Origin: Terriglobia bacterium
GTDB lineage: Bacteria; Acidobacteriota; Terriglobia; Terriglobales; Acidobacteriaceae
Reading direction: 5' to 3'
NCBI GenBank assembly: GCA_021325035.1
Contig: JAJPHW010000058.1
Location: 1-61,163, forward strand
Length of the DNA: 61,163 nt
The notes under the pieces were generated by a model that saw nothing but the letters and a program-made list of their open reading frames with translations, searched no databases and was not told the DNA's origin. This document shows positions 9,870-18,872 of the stretch, one piece after another. The first letter of the stretch is position 1, and each line of letters starts with the position of its first letter. A program made the position numbers and the translations under genes.

Positions 9870-10387
9870 GCTTGTTTTCCCCGCCAAGCGGTAAACACGT
9901 CCCAAAGAACCTAATGCTTATTTTCATTTTGTGCCGACAAGGTACTCAGACTGGATTAACAATGTTTGGCAACTTAAGGCTAACGTCAAAAATCGCTGGT
10001 TCCATCGCAATTACGCTGTTCGTCACTTCCATCAGTGGATCCCGTGGTCATCGCCTGGAGCCTTCGACCTGCAGGGTAGGGTGGGTAGGTTTAAGTTGGA
10101 CAACAGCAACAACTTAAGCTTGATCGCCAGCCCAGACGCGCCACCGGATCGGGCGAATAAACCATCGGCAAGGGACAAACGAGGCGATCGCACACCTAAA
10201 AAGCTGCGGCTGCCGCCCACTAATCAAAAATCCTACAAGCCCACCAATAGAGACTATCTTCCACTGACTAAATACTCTTTGCCTAAGTCTTGAACTATGC
10301 CTAAAATTGGCTCAGGTATTGGTTTTCCCAGTTCTAGATCAAGGTGGCTGCCCCGGGCCACCAACCCATCCAAAGGATACGGACTTC

Positions 10388-13216
10388 ATGAACTCCCGCT
10401 CCAGGTTTGTGACAAAAGAATCTCAATTTCTCGCATATTTTGCCGCAGTGATATTGGTATTGTTCTGCGGATTGCCATTTGCGTCTGCCCAAAACACAAT
10501 CACAACCGCTGCCGGCGGTGGCTCCGTAAATGGATCAGCAACCGGCCCTTACGCTGATATTCCGGGCCCGAGCTCTGTCGCAACTGATACTGCAGGGAAC
10601 ACTTATGTCGCAGTCCCTGCCGCGCAGGAAGTTTTCAAAATAGACGCATCTGGAAATCTAACCGTATTTGCGGGAATCGGTTACCCGACGTTCAATCCCA
10701 AACAGCTCGACAACGGTCCTGCGACCAGCGCCAGCCTTTATTCGCCCACTGGCCTGGCTGTTGATGCAGCGGGCAACGTATATATCGCGGACACGGCGGA
10801 TCAGCTCATTCGTAAGGTGAATACCAGCGGAATCATTACCACCGTTGCGGGAAGCGGAGTAATTTGCGCCAGCTCAACCTCCGCCTGCGGTGATGGCGGC
10901 AAGGCCACCTCGGCACAATTCAACAGTCCTTCTGCTGTCGCAGTGGATACAGCCGGCAATATCTATATCGCCGATAGCGGCGACAACCGTATCCGTGAAG
11001 TCAGCGCGAGTTCAGGAAATATCTCAACCATCGCCGGAAGCGGCGTAGCTTGCCCGAGTCCTACCTCGCCCTGTGGAAACAATGGCGCAGCAACCGCCGC
11101 GGAACTGAACTTTCCCATGGGAGTTGCGGTTGACAAGCTAGGAAACATAGCCATCGCCGACACGGGCGACCGGCGGGTCCGCGCGATATTGGCCGGGAAC
11201 CCAGACCTTTTCAACTATGTAGGTACAGGCAACGTCTGCAACGTACAGGCAGGATGCGGGGATGGCGGAACTGCTGCAAAAGCGACTCTCACCAGCCCCA
11301 CGCAAGTTTATCTCGACGCTTCTGACAACCTGTATATCGCGGATGCGCCAGAAAATCGAATCCGCAAGGTGAGCGCTAACAAAATCATTTCCAGCGTCGT
11401 GGGCACAGGCACCGCTGGATTCGGTGGAGACGGCGGACAGGCAAAGGCTGCTCTTCTTGACGCGCCTCGCGGTGTCGTTACCGATTCTCACGGAAACCTT
11501 TTCATCGCTGACAGTGGCAATCAGCGTATTCGCGAGGTTGTTAGTAATGTCATTAATTCTCTGGCCGGTGGTGGATTGGGTGGGGATGGATCAGCCGCGA
11601 CTGCGGCAATTTTAGGCTCTGATCATGCGGTGGCAGTTGATTCTGTCGGCAATCTCTATATCGCAGACTCGGCCAATAACAGAATTCGCAAAGTGACGCC
11701 AGGCAATCCTCCAGGAAACATTACTACGATCGCCGGCACTGGATCCGCGGGATATTCCGGGGACAGTCAACAGGCTGCCCAAGCAACGCTAAATTATCCC
11801 CTGGGTTTAACGATTGATAACTCCAACAACATCTACATCGCCGACAGTCTTAATGGTCGGGTTCGTTTGATTAATGCATCGGGCGTGATCACAACCATCG
11901 CGGGGAATGGACAAAGCTGCCAGAAGGGATCCAGTTGTGGCGATGGCGGACCGGCAACGCAAGCTTATTTGTCGGAACCAACCGCAATTGCTTTGGATAA
12001 TTCTGGAAACATCTACATTGCCGACTACGCGGCCAATCGCGTTCGCATGGTTAACTCTTCTGGAATCATCAGTACCCTGATAGACGGAAACGGCGCTCTT
12101 TGCACGAGTCCCACTTCGCCATGCGGTGATGGAGCCGCGGCAGTCAACGCACAATTGAATGGCCCGTTCGGATTGGTGGTGGACGGTTCAGGAAATGTTT
12201 ATGTTTCCGACGAGAATGACAACAGGGTTCGCGTGGTTAGCAGTGGCATTATCAATGCCTACGCCTTCACCGGGGCAAACTCCGATACGGGTGATGCGGG
12301 GTCTGCTCTTGCTGCAACTTTCGGCCAGCCGCAATATCTATCGATTGATTCTCGTGGCAATCTGTTTATCAGCAGCGCAGATTTCTTCGTGATTCGCCGC
12401 ATTGATCAGCCGACGCAAAGCGTAGCCACAGTAGCCGGTCATATTGGCGCTCCCAACCAGTATGGATTCGGTGGGGATGGTAATGCCGCCAACGGAGCTT
12501 TCATTAACAACTTCGGCGTCGCGATCGATAGCGCTGACGATTTATACATAGCCGACGGTGGAAATAACCGCGTTCGCCACGTCAGCATCACGGCAGGCGC
12601 AAATCTTTCCGCGCCCAGCACAACCTTCTCCACGCCTGAGCCCATTGGGCAAACCAGCCAGCCGATGAGTTTCACTGACAAGAACACGGGCAGTGATGAC
12701 CTCTATATCAGCAGCGTCACAGTGGACGGTGATTTCGCTCTCGTGAACAATAACCCTTGCACTGACAACCTGATTGCTCCTGGCTTGAAATGCACCTTCA
12801 TGGTGACTTTTACTCCGACAGGTTACGGCACGCGAACCGGCAAAGTGAATATCAATGACAATGCCTACAACTATCCGACCCAGATCATGTATTTGACCGG
12901 CTATGGCCCGGACTTTACATTGACCGCTTCGCCTAATTCGCTCACCATTGCGCGGGGATCGCAGGGCACCTCCACATTGACGATGACTCCAAGCGCGGGA
13001 TTCAATCAACCCATCAACTTGACCTGCGCGGGCGCACCGTCAGGTACGACTTGTGCGGCCGTACCAAGCTCGGTCACCCCTGATGGAACAGATCCCATCA
13101 CTTCCACGTTGACCGTAAAAGTCGGGTCTTCGACGCAGCCTGGCAGTTACACGCTGAAAGTAACCGGCAACAGCGTCACGACACACACTGCAACGGTTGC
13201 ACTAACGGTGCAGTAA
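10388..13216 (+). CDS. Secreted NHL-repeat beta-propeller protein
   Basis: Protein of 942 residues from ATG 10388, chosen over the upstream frame start at 10307 because it gives a clean signal peptide (hydrophobic core AYFAAVILVLFCGLPFASAQ) and an AAAGGA-like ribosome site lies a few bases upstream. More than ten NHL-type repeats follow, each with GNIYIADS..NRIRKV and interspersed GxGG-rich turns, forming one or two propellers. After about residue 760 come a choice-of-anchor-like Ig fold (FTPTGYGTRTGKVNINDNAYN) and a final beta-sandwich (FTLTASPNSLTIARGSQGTS) common in large acidobacterial exported proteins. The role is unknown; probably surface or extracellular binding. Confidence 0.88.
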   Translation: MNSRSRFVTKESQFLAYFAAVILVLFCGLPFASAQNTITTAAGGGSVNGSATGPYADIPGPSSVATDTAGNTYVAVPAAQEVFKIDASGNLTVFAGIGYPTFNPKQLDNGPATSASLYSPTGLAVDAAGNVYIADTADQLIRKVNTSGIITTVAGSGVICASSTSACGDGGKATSAQFNSPSAVAVDTAGNIYIADSGDNRIREVSASSGNISTIAGSGVACPSPTSPCGNNGAATAAELNFPMGVAVDKLGNIAIADTGDRRVRAILAGNPDLFNYVGTGNVCNVQAGCGDGGTAAKATLTSPTQVYLDASDNLYIADAPENRIRKVSANKIISSVVGTGTAGFGGDGGQAKAALLDAPRGVVTDSHGNLFIADSGNQRIREVVSNVINSLAGGGLGGDGSAATAAILGSDHAVAVDSVGNLYIADSANNRIRKVTPGNPPGNITTIAGTGSAGYSGDSQQAAQATLNYPLGLTIDNSNNIYIADSLNGRVRLINASGVITTIAGNGQSCQKGSSCGDGGPATQAYLSEPTAIALDNSGNIYIADYAANRVRMVNSSGIISTLIDGNGALCTSPTSPCGDGAAAVNAQLNGPFGLVVDGSGNVYVSDENDNRVRVVSSGIINAYAFTGANSDTGDAGSALAATFGQPQYLSIDSRGNLFISSADFFVIRRIDQPTQSVATVAGHIGAPNQYGFGGDGNAANGAFINNFGVAIDSADDLYIADGGNNRVRHVSITAGANLSAPSTTFSTPEPIGQTSQPMSFTDKNTGSDDLYISSVTVDGDFALVNNNPCTDNLIAPGLKCTFMVTFTPTGYGTRTGKVNINDNAYNYPTQIMYLTGYGPDFTLTASPNSLTIARGSQGTSTLTMTPSAGFNQPINLTCAGAPSGTTCAAVPSSVTPDGTDPITSTLTVKVGSSTQPGSYTLKVTGNSVTTHTATVALTVQ

Positions 13217-13239
13217 GACAAAAAGAATTAATTGGCTGC

Positions 13240-13269
13240 GCGGCATGCTGAAAAGCATGCCGCTTTTTT
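13240..13269 (+). terminator. Intrinsic terminator after the NHL-repeat gene
   Basis: A 10-bp perfect stem GCGGCATGCT / AGCATGCCGC (13240-13249 and 13254-13263) closes a GAAA tetraloop and is followed by six T residues. It starts 24 bp after the stop codon. Confidence 0.93.
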
Positions 13270-13271
13270 AT

Positions 13272-13621
13272 TCAAAACTTTCTTAACTTATTCTCTTGCG
13301 CCATTAAAGAAATCCCAAAGGCCTGCGATACACAAATAGGTTTCTCTCGGTCCTTGCCTACTTGCTCGGGTGGAATACCAAGCATCTTCGATGCCATCAG
13401 TTCTCCAGCATTTTTACTGCAATAAAGACTGAGCACGCCACACAGTTGGCCAGCAAGACCAACCATCGCAGTGACCTCAACACGCTCTTCACTTCCGGCA
13501 GGTGCAGGCTCAATCCGGAACCCCAACATCAGTTCAAATACTTCCCTCACGCGAGTTCCAGCGTGGAACGCCAACTCTCCATCGTGTTCTGATTCGCTTG
13601 CGATGCGCCAATGGCAGCCAT
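13272..13621 (-). pseudogene. Degraded cheX-like gene (frameshift and 3' truncation)
   Basis: Two minus-strand frames together read as a CheX/CheC-type chemotaxis phosphatase domain. From ATG 13621 the first frame gives MESWRSTLELA and stops at TGA 13547-13549. The +1 frame continues immediately as REVFELMLGFRIEP, so restoring one G near 13550 joins them into LELAVREVFELMLG. The second frame carries the domain core (VGLAGQLCGVLSLYCSKNAGELMASKMLG). After it the expected second helix is eroded (SQAFGISLMAQENK) and the frame stops at 13272, losing about a third of the fold. No other chemotaxis genes are nearby. I read it as a decaying relic. Confidence 0.7.
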
Positions 13622-13734
13622 ATGTAAAGAAGTCTCTTGTTGACTCCCGGGTTTAGCAACTCATTAGGGTAATCGGCACAGTTCGGCAAAGCCTTAATTT
13701 GCTCCGGCAAGCATTTGTCCTGAATTTCTTCGGG

Positions 13735-14346
13735 TTACGGGTCAACAGGGCGGAGACCGGGCATCACAATGTCAAATACCAGACCGGGAAGTTCGCTATT
13801 GAGTTCGGCATGACGCAATAGCAAACGCATATAGAGAGGCCCATAAAGAATGTCCAAAATGGTGTCGGGGTCGAGATTCGAACGGATTTCCCCTGTGCGC
13901 ATGGCCTCGCGAAGGAGTTTGCGTGCTTCCGTACGGCGGGGTTCAACATATTGACGCTGGAAAGCACGCAGCATTTCCGGGTCTGATTGGCCGGCGCCAA
14001 TAACCGTAGCGATAACTTTTCCCAGCGGACTGTTGAAAATCCTCGTCCAACGCTTCATCTGCTCGCGAATGACCTTCTCAGCAGAACCGGAGGTGGGAAT
14101 GCGCAGCTCAGCTTCGACGGCAGTAACAAAAGCTTCCATCACCAATTCTGCTTTGTTCGGCCACCAGCGATAAACGGTGGCCTTCCCCACCCCTGCACGA
14201 GCTGCGATTGCCTCGATGGAAAGATCCGTAAACCCTGTTTTTTGTAGAAGTTGCAGTGTGCTTTCGAGGATGGCTTTTCGCGCTTCCTGGCTGCGCGGAC
14301 GACCCGGGGTCCGAGTTACAGACTCATTTTGCGACACCTTGCTCAT
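13735..14346 (-). CDS. TetR-family transcriptional regulator
   Basis: Protein of 203 residues. The N-terminal helix-turn-helix (LSIEAIAARAGVGKATVYRWWPNKAEL, about residues 41-66) is a standard TetR DNA-binding domain, and the C-terminal half resembles the TetR_C_16-type ligand domain. It is divergent from the RND efflux operon across 138 bp containing nested dyads (14371-14415). By family precedent it would be a ligand-released repressor of that operon and of itself. The inducer is unknown. Confidence 0.93.
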   Translation of the reverse strand: MSKVSQNESVTRTPGRPRSQEARKAILESTLQLLQKTGFTDLSIEAIAARAGVGKATVYRWWPNKAELVMEAFVTAVEAELRIPTSGSAEKVIREQMKRWTRIFNSPLGKVIATVIGAGQSDPEMLRAFQRQYVEPRRTEARKLLREAMRTGEIRSNLDPDTILDILYGPLYMRLLLRHAELNSELPGLVFDIVMPGLRPVDP

Positions 14347-14370
14347 CGCAGCATAATGTAACAGAAATTA

Positions 14371-14415
14371 AATCCGATACGATGCGTATTGCATCTAGAA
14401 TTGAGTATCCGGATT
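14371..14415. promoter_or_regulatory. Nested dyads, candidate TetR operator
   Basis: The outer inverted repeat AATCCGATAC (14371-14380) and GTATCCGGATT (14405-14415) differs by a single inserted base. The inner repeat GATGC (14381-14385) and GCATC (14391-14395) is perfect. The site lies 25 bp from the TetR start and 70 bp before the efflux permease, where a shared operator would be expected. Confidence 0.4.
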
Positions 14416-14484
14416 CGCTTGTCCCGGTGGCCGGCCTCTCCGTCGTTCGTCGAGCGGCCCTGCTGAATAGAAGGAATTCCTTTC

Positions 14485-17400
14485 ATGTGGATTGTTGCTT
14501 TAGCGCTTCGCCGGCCTTATACGTTTATCGTGATGGCGCTGCTGATTTTAATCCTCAGCCCGATCATCATCCTGCGGACTCCTACTGATATCTTCCCGGA
14601 CATCAACATTCCCGTCATCAGTGTTGTCTGGAATTACAACGGTCTACCGCCTCAAGATATGTCCGACCGGATTGTATCGGTGACCGAACGCGCACTGACT
14701 ACACTCGTCAACGACATTGACCATATCGAATCACAATCGCTGAACGGGATTGCAGTTGTAAAGATTTTTTTCCGCCCAAACGCCAATATTCAAACAGCGC
14801 TGGCGCAAGTTACTGCCATCTCCCAAACCCAACTCAAGCAGTTGCCAGCCGGGACTACGCCGCCATTGATTATTCAGTACACGGCATCGAGTGTGCCGAT
14901 TGTTCAAATTGGATTGAGTAGTAAAACTTTGCCGGAGCAGCAACTTTTTGATTACGCCACAAACTTCATCCGCACGCAGCTCATCACAATTCCGGGAGCG
15001 GCAATCCCCTGGCCGTACGGTGGAAAGCAGCGTCAAATCCAGGTGGATATTGACACAGCTGCTCTGCAAGCGAAACACCTCTCGCCGGTGGATGTGGTTA
15101 ACGCTGTCAGCGCGCAAAACTTAATTTTGCCGTCGGGTACCGCCAAGCTTGGCGCTCTGGAATATCAGATTCAGATGAATGCAAGCCCAAAAACCGTTGC
15201 GGAATTGAACGATCTGCCGGTCAAAACGGTAAATGGCGTCACAATTTATATCCGCGATGTGGCTCACGTGCGCGATGGTTTTTCACCGCAGACCAACATC
15301 GTTCGTCAGGATGGCTCTCGTGGCACTCTTATCACGGTCCTGAAAAATGGCGGCGCTTCTACGATCGACATCGTGAAAAACATTAAGACAATGTTGCCGC
15401 AAATTGCAACCACCCTGCCAGAAGAGCTCAAGATGAATTTGCTCTTCGATCAGTCGTTATTTGTTCGGGCGGCAATCGAAGGCGTAATTCGGGAAGCGCT
15501 TACCGCTGCCTGCCTGACGGCTGCGATGATTTTGCTTTTTCTCGGAAATTGGCGCAGCACGCTCATCATCGCGATCTCCATACCTCTTTCGATTCTAGTT
15601 TCCATTCTCTGCCTCAGCGCGCTCGGTGAAACCTTCAACATCATGACCTTGGGCGGGTTGGCGCTCGCGGTCGGGATATTGGTGGACGACGCAACCGTCG
15701 AAATTGAAAATATCGAGCGCAACCTGGGAATGAAAAAGGAACTCAAGCACGCCATTCTCGATGGCGCGCAGCAGATTGCCGTTCCCGCGCTGGTTTCGAC
15801 ACTGGCCATTTGCATCGTGTTTGTACCGATGTTTTTTTTAACCGGGGTCGCCCGCTACCTCTTTGTTCCTCTCGCGGAAGCTGTTGTGTTCGCCATGCTT
15901 GCGTCTTACCTGCTTTCGCGCACCCTAATTCCAACTTTGGTGATGTATCTTCTCCGCGGGCATGAACTGGACACGCACAAACCTGCAACAACTTTCCTCG
16001 GCCGGTTTCAAAAGGGATTCGAACGCCATTTCGAAGATTTACGCCAGGGATATAAATCTGTTCTTGAAGGCGTCATGGGCCACCGGCGCATGTTTGTGAT
16101 TTGCTTCCTCGGGTTCGGTTTATTGTCGGGCGGGTTAGTGTTCTTTCTCGGACGCGACTTCTTCCCCAAAGTGGATGCCGGAGAAATGCGGCTGCATATG
16201 CGCGCCAGGCCCGGCCTTCGTATTGAAGAAACGGCACGACTCGTGGACTTGGTAGAGCAGGAAATTCGCCGTGAGGTGCCGGAACGCGAGGTCAGCACGG
16301 TGCTCGATAACATCGGCCTGCCTTACAGCGGCATCAACACGTCGTATAGCAACTCAGGAACGATAGGCACTTCTGACGCGGAAATTCTTGTGAATCTGAA
16401 TCAAGGCCATCGTCCAACGGAAGAGTACATTCACAAGTTGCGTCACAATCTTCCCCGTGCATTTCCCGGTGTGGAATTTTTCTTCCAACCCGCGGATATC
16501 GTCAGCCAAATTTTGAACTTTGGTTTACCTGCGCCGGTGGATATTCAATTGATCGGAAATAAATATCCGCAGAATTACGAGATTGCACAGCAGATTTCCA
16601 ACGAGCTGCGGCATGTGCCCGGAGCGGTGGATATCCATGTCCAGGAACTCCTTAACAATCCGGCTCTGTATCTCGATGTGGATCGCGTCCGCGCTCAGCA
16701 AGTCGGATTAACCCAGCGTGACGTGGCGAACAATCTTTTGATTTCTTTGAGTGGCAGCTTCCAGACCACGCCAACTTTCTGGCTCAACCCGAATAACGGC
16801 GTCAGCTACAACATCGCTGTAATGACACCGCAGTATCGTTTAGATACTCTCCAGTCGTTGATGAATACCCCGATTTCCGGCAGTACATCGGACCAGCCAC
16901 AGATACTGGCGAACTTGGCCAACGTGAGTCCGATTACAACCCCTGCCGTCGTGAATCACTACAACATCACACCCGTCGTAAACGTGTATGCCAGCGTGGA
17001 CGGCCGCGATTTAGGCGGCGTTGCTGACGACACGCAAAAGATTCTGGATTCGTTCCGGAGCAAATTGCCTCGTGGTACGCAAATGATTGTGCGAGGCCAG
17101 GTTGAGACCATGAAGTCGTCGTTTCAGGGTCTCCTGATTGGCTTGGTCATGTCGATTGTCCTGGTTTATTTGCTAATTGTGATCAATTTTCAGTCGTGGC
17201 TTGACCCTTTCATCATCATTACGGCTCTCCCCGGCGCTTTGGCTGGAATCATCTGGATGCTTTTTTTGACCCACACCACGCTGAGTGTTCCCGCGCTGAC
17301 CGGCGCTGTTATGTGTATGGGCGTTGCCACCGCGAATAGTATTCTGATGATCTCTTTTGCGCGCGAGCGCATGGATGAGGGTCTGCATCCGATTCAAGCT

Positions 17401-17646
17401 GCATTGGAAGCAGGCTACACTCGCATGCGTCCGGTCATCATGACAGCCTTGGCCATGATCATCGGCATGTTGCCCATGGCGATGGGTATGGGTGAAGGTG
17501 GCGAGCAAAACGCGCCGCTCGGTCGAGCGGTAATCGGTGGCTTGTTATTTGCCACGGTTGCCACCCTGTTTTTTGTTCCGGTCGTGTTCAGTATTTTCCA
17601 TGGACGCCGTGTGAATCGTGCCGCTACGGCTCCCGGTCCTAGTTAA
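14485..17646 (+). CDS. RND efflux transporter permease (AcrB/HAE-1 type)
   Basis: Inner-membrane proton/drug antiporter subunit of 1053 residues, the normal length for the family. There is an N-terminal helix, a large periplasmic porter loop, a bundle of helices, and a duplicated second half. The proton-relay motif is visible in helix 4 (GGLALAVGILVDDATVEIENIER, with the paired Asp). The second half carries VMCMGVATANSILMISFARER. The first gene of a three-gene operon (permease, adaptor, outer-membrane factor), reversed relative to the usual adaptor-first order. Substrates cannot be read from the sequence; TetR control suggests toxic organic compounds rather than metals. Confidence 0.94.
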   Translation: MWIVALALRRPYTFIVMALLILILSPIIILRTPTDIFPDINIPVISVVWNYNGLPPQDMSDRIVSVTERALTTLVNDIDHIESQSLNGIAVVKIFFRPNANIQTALAQVTAISQTQLKQLPAGTTPPLIIQYTASSVPIVQIGLSSKTLPEQQLFDYATNFIRTQLITIPGAAIPWPYGGKQRQIQVDIDTAALQAKHLSPVDVVNAVSAQNLILPSGTAKLGALEYQIQMNASPKTVAELNDLPVKTVNGVTIYIRDVAHVRDGFSPQTNIVRQDGSRGTLITVLKNGGASTIDIVKNIKTMLPQIATTLPEELKMNLLFDQSLFVRAAIEGVIREALTAACLTAAMILLFLGNWRSTLIIAISIPLSILVSILCLSALGETFNIMTLGGLALAVGILVDDATVEIENIERNLGMKKELKHAILDGAQQIAVPALVSTLAICIVFVPMFFLTGVARYLFVPLAEAVVFAMLASYLLSRTLIPTLVMYLLRGHELDTHKPATTFLGRFQKGFERHFEDLRQGYKSVLEGVMGHRRMFVICFLGFGLLSGGLVFFLGRDFFPKVDAGEMRLHMRARPGLRIEETARLVDLVEQEIRREVPEREVSTVLDNIGLPYSGINTSYSNSGTIGTSDAEILVNLNQGHRPTEEYIHKLRHNLPRAFPGVEFFFQPADIVSQILNFGLPAPVDIQLIGNKYPQNYEIAQQISNELRHVPGAVDIHVQELLNNPALYLDVDRVRAQQVGLTQRDVANNLLISLSGSFQTTPTFWLNPNNGVSYNIAVMTPQYRLDTLQSLMNTPISGSTSDQPQILANLANVSPITTPAVVNHYNITPVVNVYASVDGRDLGGVADDTQKILDSFRSKLPRGTQMIVRGQVETMKSSFQGLLIGLVMSIVLVYLLIVINFQSWLDPFIIITALPGALAGIIWMLFLTHTTLSVPALTGAVMCMGVATANSILMISFARERMDEGLHPIQAALEAGYTRMRPVIMTALAMIIGMLPMAMGMGEGGEQNAPLGRAVIGGLLFATVATLFFVPVVFSIFHGRRVNRAATAPGPS

Positions 17647-17678
17647 GATTGAGACTTTGGAAGTTCAGGTGATTTGAT

Positions 17679-18872
17679 ATGGATCAGCAAGTACTCGATA
17701 AGCCACAAACGCAAGCCGCGGCCCAGACTCCTCAAAAAAGAGGGGCAGCGATTCTCCTTGTAATCGTCGCGTCACTTCTCATCATTGGCGCGGTGATTTC
17801 TTTTGTTATCCGTGTCGAAGAGAAACGGGCGCTGGCCAAAGAAACTGATGCGTTGGCAACGCCCAGCGTCGCCGTTATTCACCCCAAGCCGGAGGCGCCG
17901 CAACAAGATTTAACACTGCCCTCGACCCTGCAGGCTTATACAGAATCGCCGATTTATGCACGAACCAATGGGTATCTCGCCAAGTGGTACAAGGACATTG
18001 GCAGCCGGGTCAATAAAGGCGAGTTGCTTGCCGACATTGAAACGCCGGAAGTGGATCAGGAATTGATGCAGGCAAAAGCTGCGCGCGATCAGGCCGCGGC
18101 CCAATTGCAGATCGCCAAAACATCCGCTCAGCGCTGGCAGGATTTGCAAAAACAGGACGCCGTCGCCCAGCAAGAAACTGACGAGCGCTCAAATACTTTT
18201 GTCCAGGGCGAAGCGAATCTCGCCGCCGCGACGGCCAATGTCCGCCGCCTGGAACAACTGGAGTCGTTCAAACATATCTATGCGCCTTTTTCCGGCGTCA
18301 TTACTAAACGCCTGGTGGACATTGGTGCGCTTATCAATGCCGGCAATGGTGGCATGAATCAGGAGCTGTTCGATCTGGCCCGTATTGACCCCATCCGCGT
18401 GTACATTGACGTGCCTGAAATCTACGCTCCCTTTGTTCATTACGGCGTCAAGGGATCGATCGAGCTGGCTTCTATCCCGGGAGAAAAATTCATCGGCGAA
18501 GTGGCGAGAAGTGCAGATGCTATTGACCCAACCACACGCACGCTGCGCACGGAAATTGATGTTCCGAATTCTAAAGGCCAGCTCTTCCCGGGCGGCTTCG
18601 CCCAGGTTCATTTTGCGGTAAATGTGACGACGCCTCGCCTGTCTGTGCCTGTAAACGCGCTTTTATTTCGCGCTGACGGAAACCGTGCCGCCGTGGTGGA
18701 CAGCGATGGCAAGGTTCACCTGCAACCTGTCGTCATCGGTCGGGACTATGGAACGGAGGTGGAAATCTTGAGCGGCCTGCAAGCAAACGATTCTCTTGTG
18801 CTGAATCCTCCAGATTCGCTCGAAGAGGGAGAGCAGGTTCAGGTGAACGCCCCTTCAGGTGGACATTCATGA
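17679..18872 (+). CDS. RND efflux periplasmic adaptor (membrane fusion protein)
   Basis: Protein of 397 residues with an N-terminal membrane anchor (AAILLVIVASLLIIGAVISFVI, about residues 24-45). Split lipoyl/barrel-sandwich halves follow (YARTNGYLAKWYKDIGSRVNKGELLADIETPEVDQEL and FKHIYAPFSGVITKRLVDIGALIN), joined by an alpha-helical hairpin of about 70 residues. A beta-barrel and a membrane-proximal domain end the protein. It links the permease to the outer-membrane channel. It begins 33 bp after the permease and overlaps the next gene by 4 nt. Confidence 0.94.
   Translation: MDQQVLDKPQTQAAAQTPQKRGAAILLVIVASLLIIGAVISFVIRVEEKRALAKETDALATPSVAVIHPKPEAPQQDLTLPSTLQAYTESPIYARTNGYLAKWYKDIGSRVNKGELLADIETPEVDQELMQAKAARDQAAAQLQIAKTSAQRWQDLQKQDAVAQQETDERSNTFVQGEANLAAATANVRRLEQLESFKHIYAPFSGVITKRLVDIGALINAGNGGMNQELFDLARIDPIRVYIDVPEIYAPFVHYGVKGSIELASIPGEKFIGEVARSADAIDPTTRTLRTEIDVPNSKGQLFPGGFAQVHFAVNVTTPRLSVPVNALLFRADGNRAAVVDSDGKVHLQPVVIGRDYGTEVEILSGLQANDSLVLNPPDSLEEGEQVQVNAPSGGHS

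Larger units (their letters stand above)
9718..10387. other. 670-bp divergent intergenic region
   Basis: This gap separates the Oar-like receptor (minus strand) from the NHL-repeat gene (plus strand). It holds a near-consensus minus-strand promoter (9800-9828) and a CG-centred palindrome (9861-9869). Small open frames such as 9931-10293 have no convincing ribosome-binding site or recognisable protein features and were not accepted. The 10100-10300 part is unassigned. Confidence 0.5.

Noticed and set aside
9931-10293. 120-codon open frame in the receptor/NHL gap
   Set aside because: No ribosome site, biased residue use, no secondary-structure or family features.
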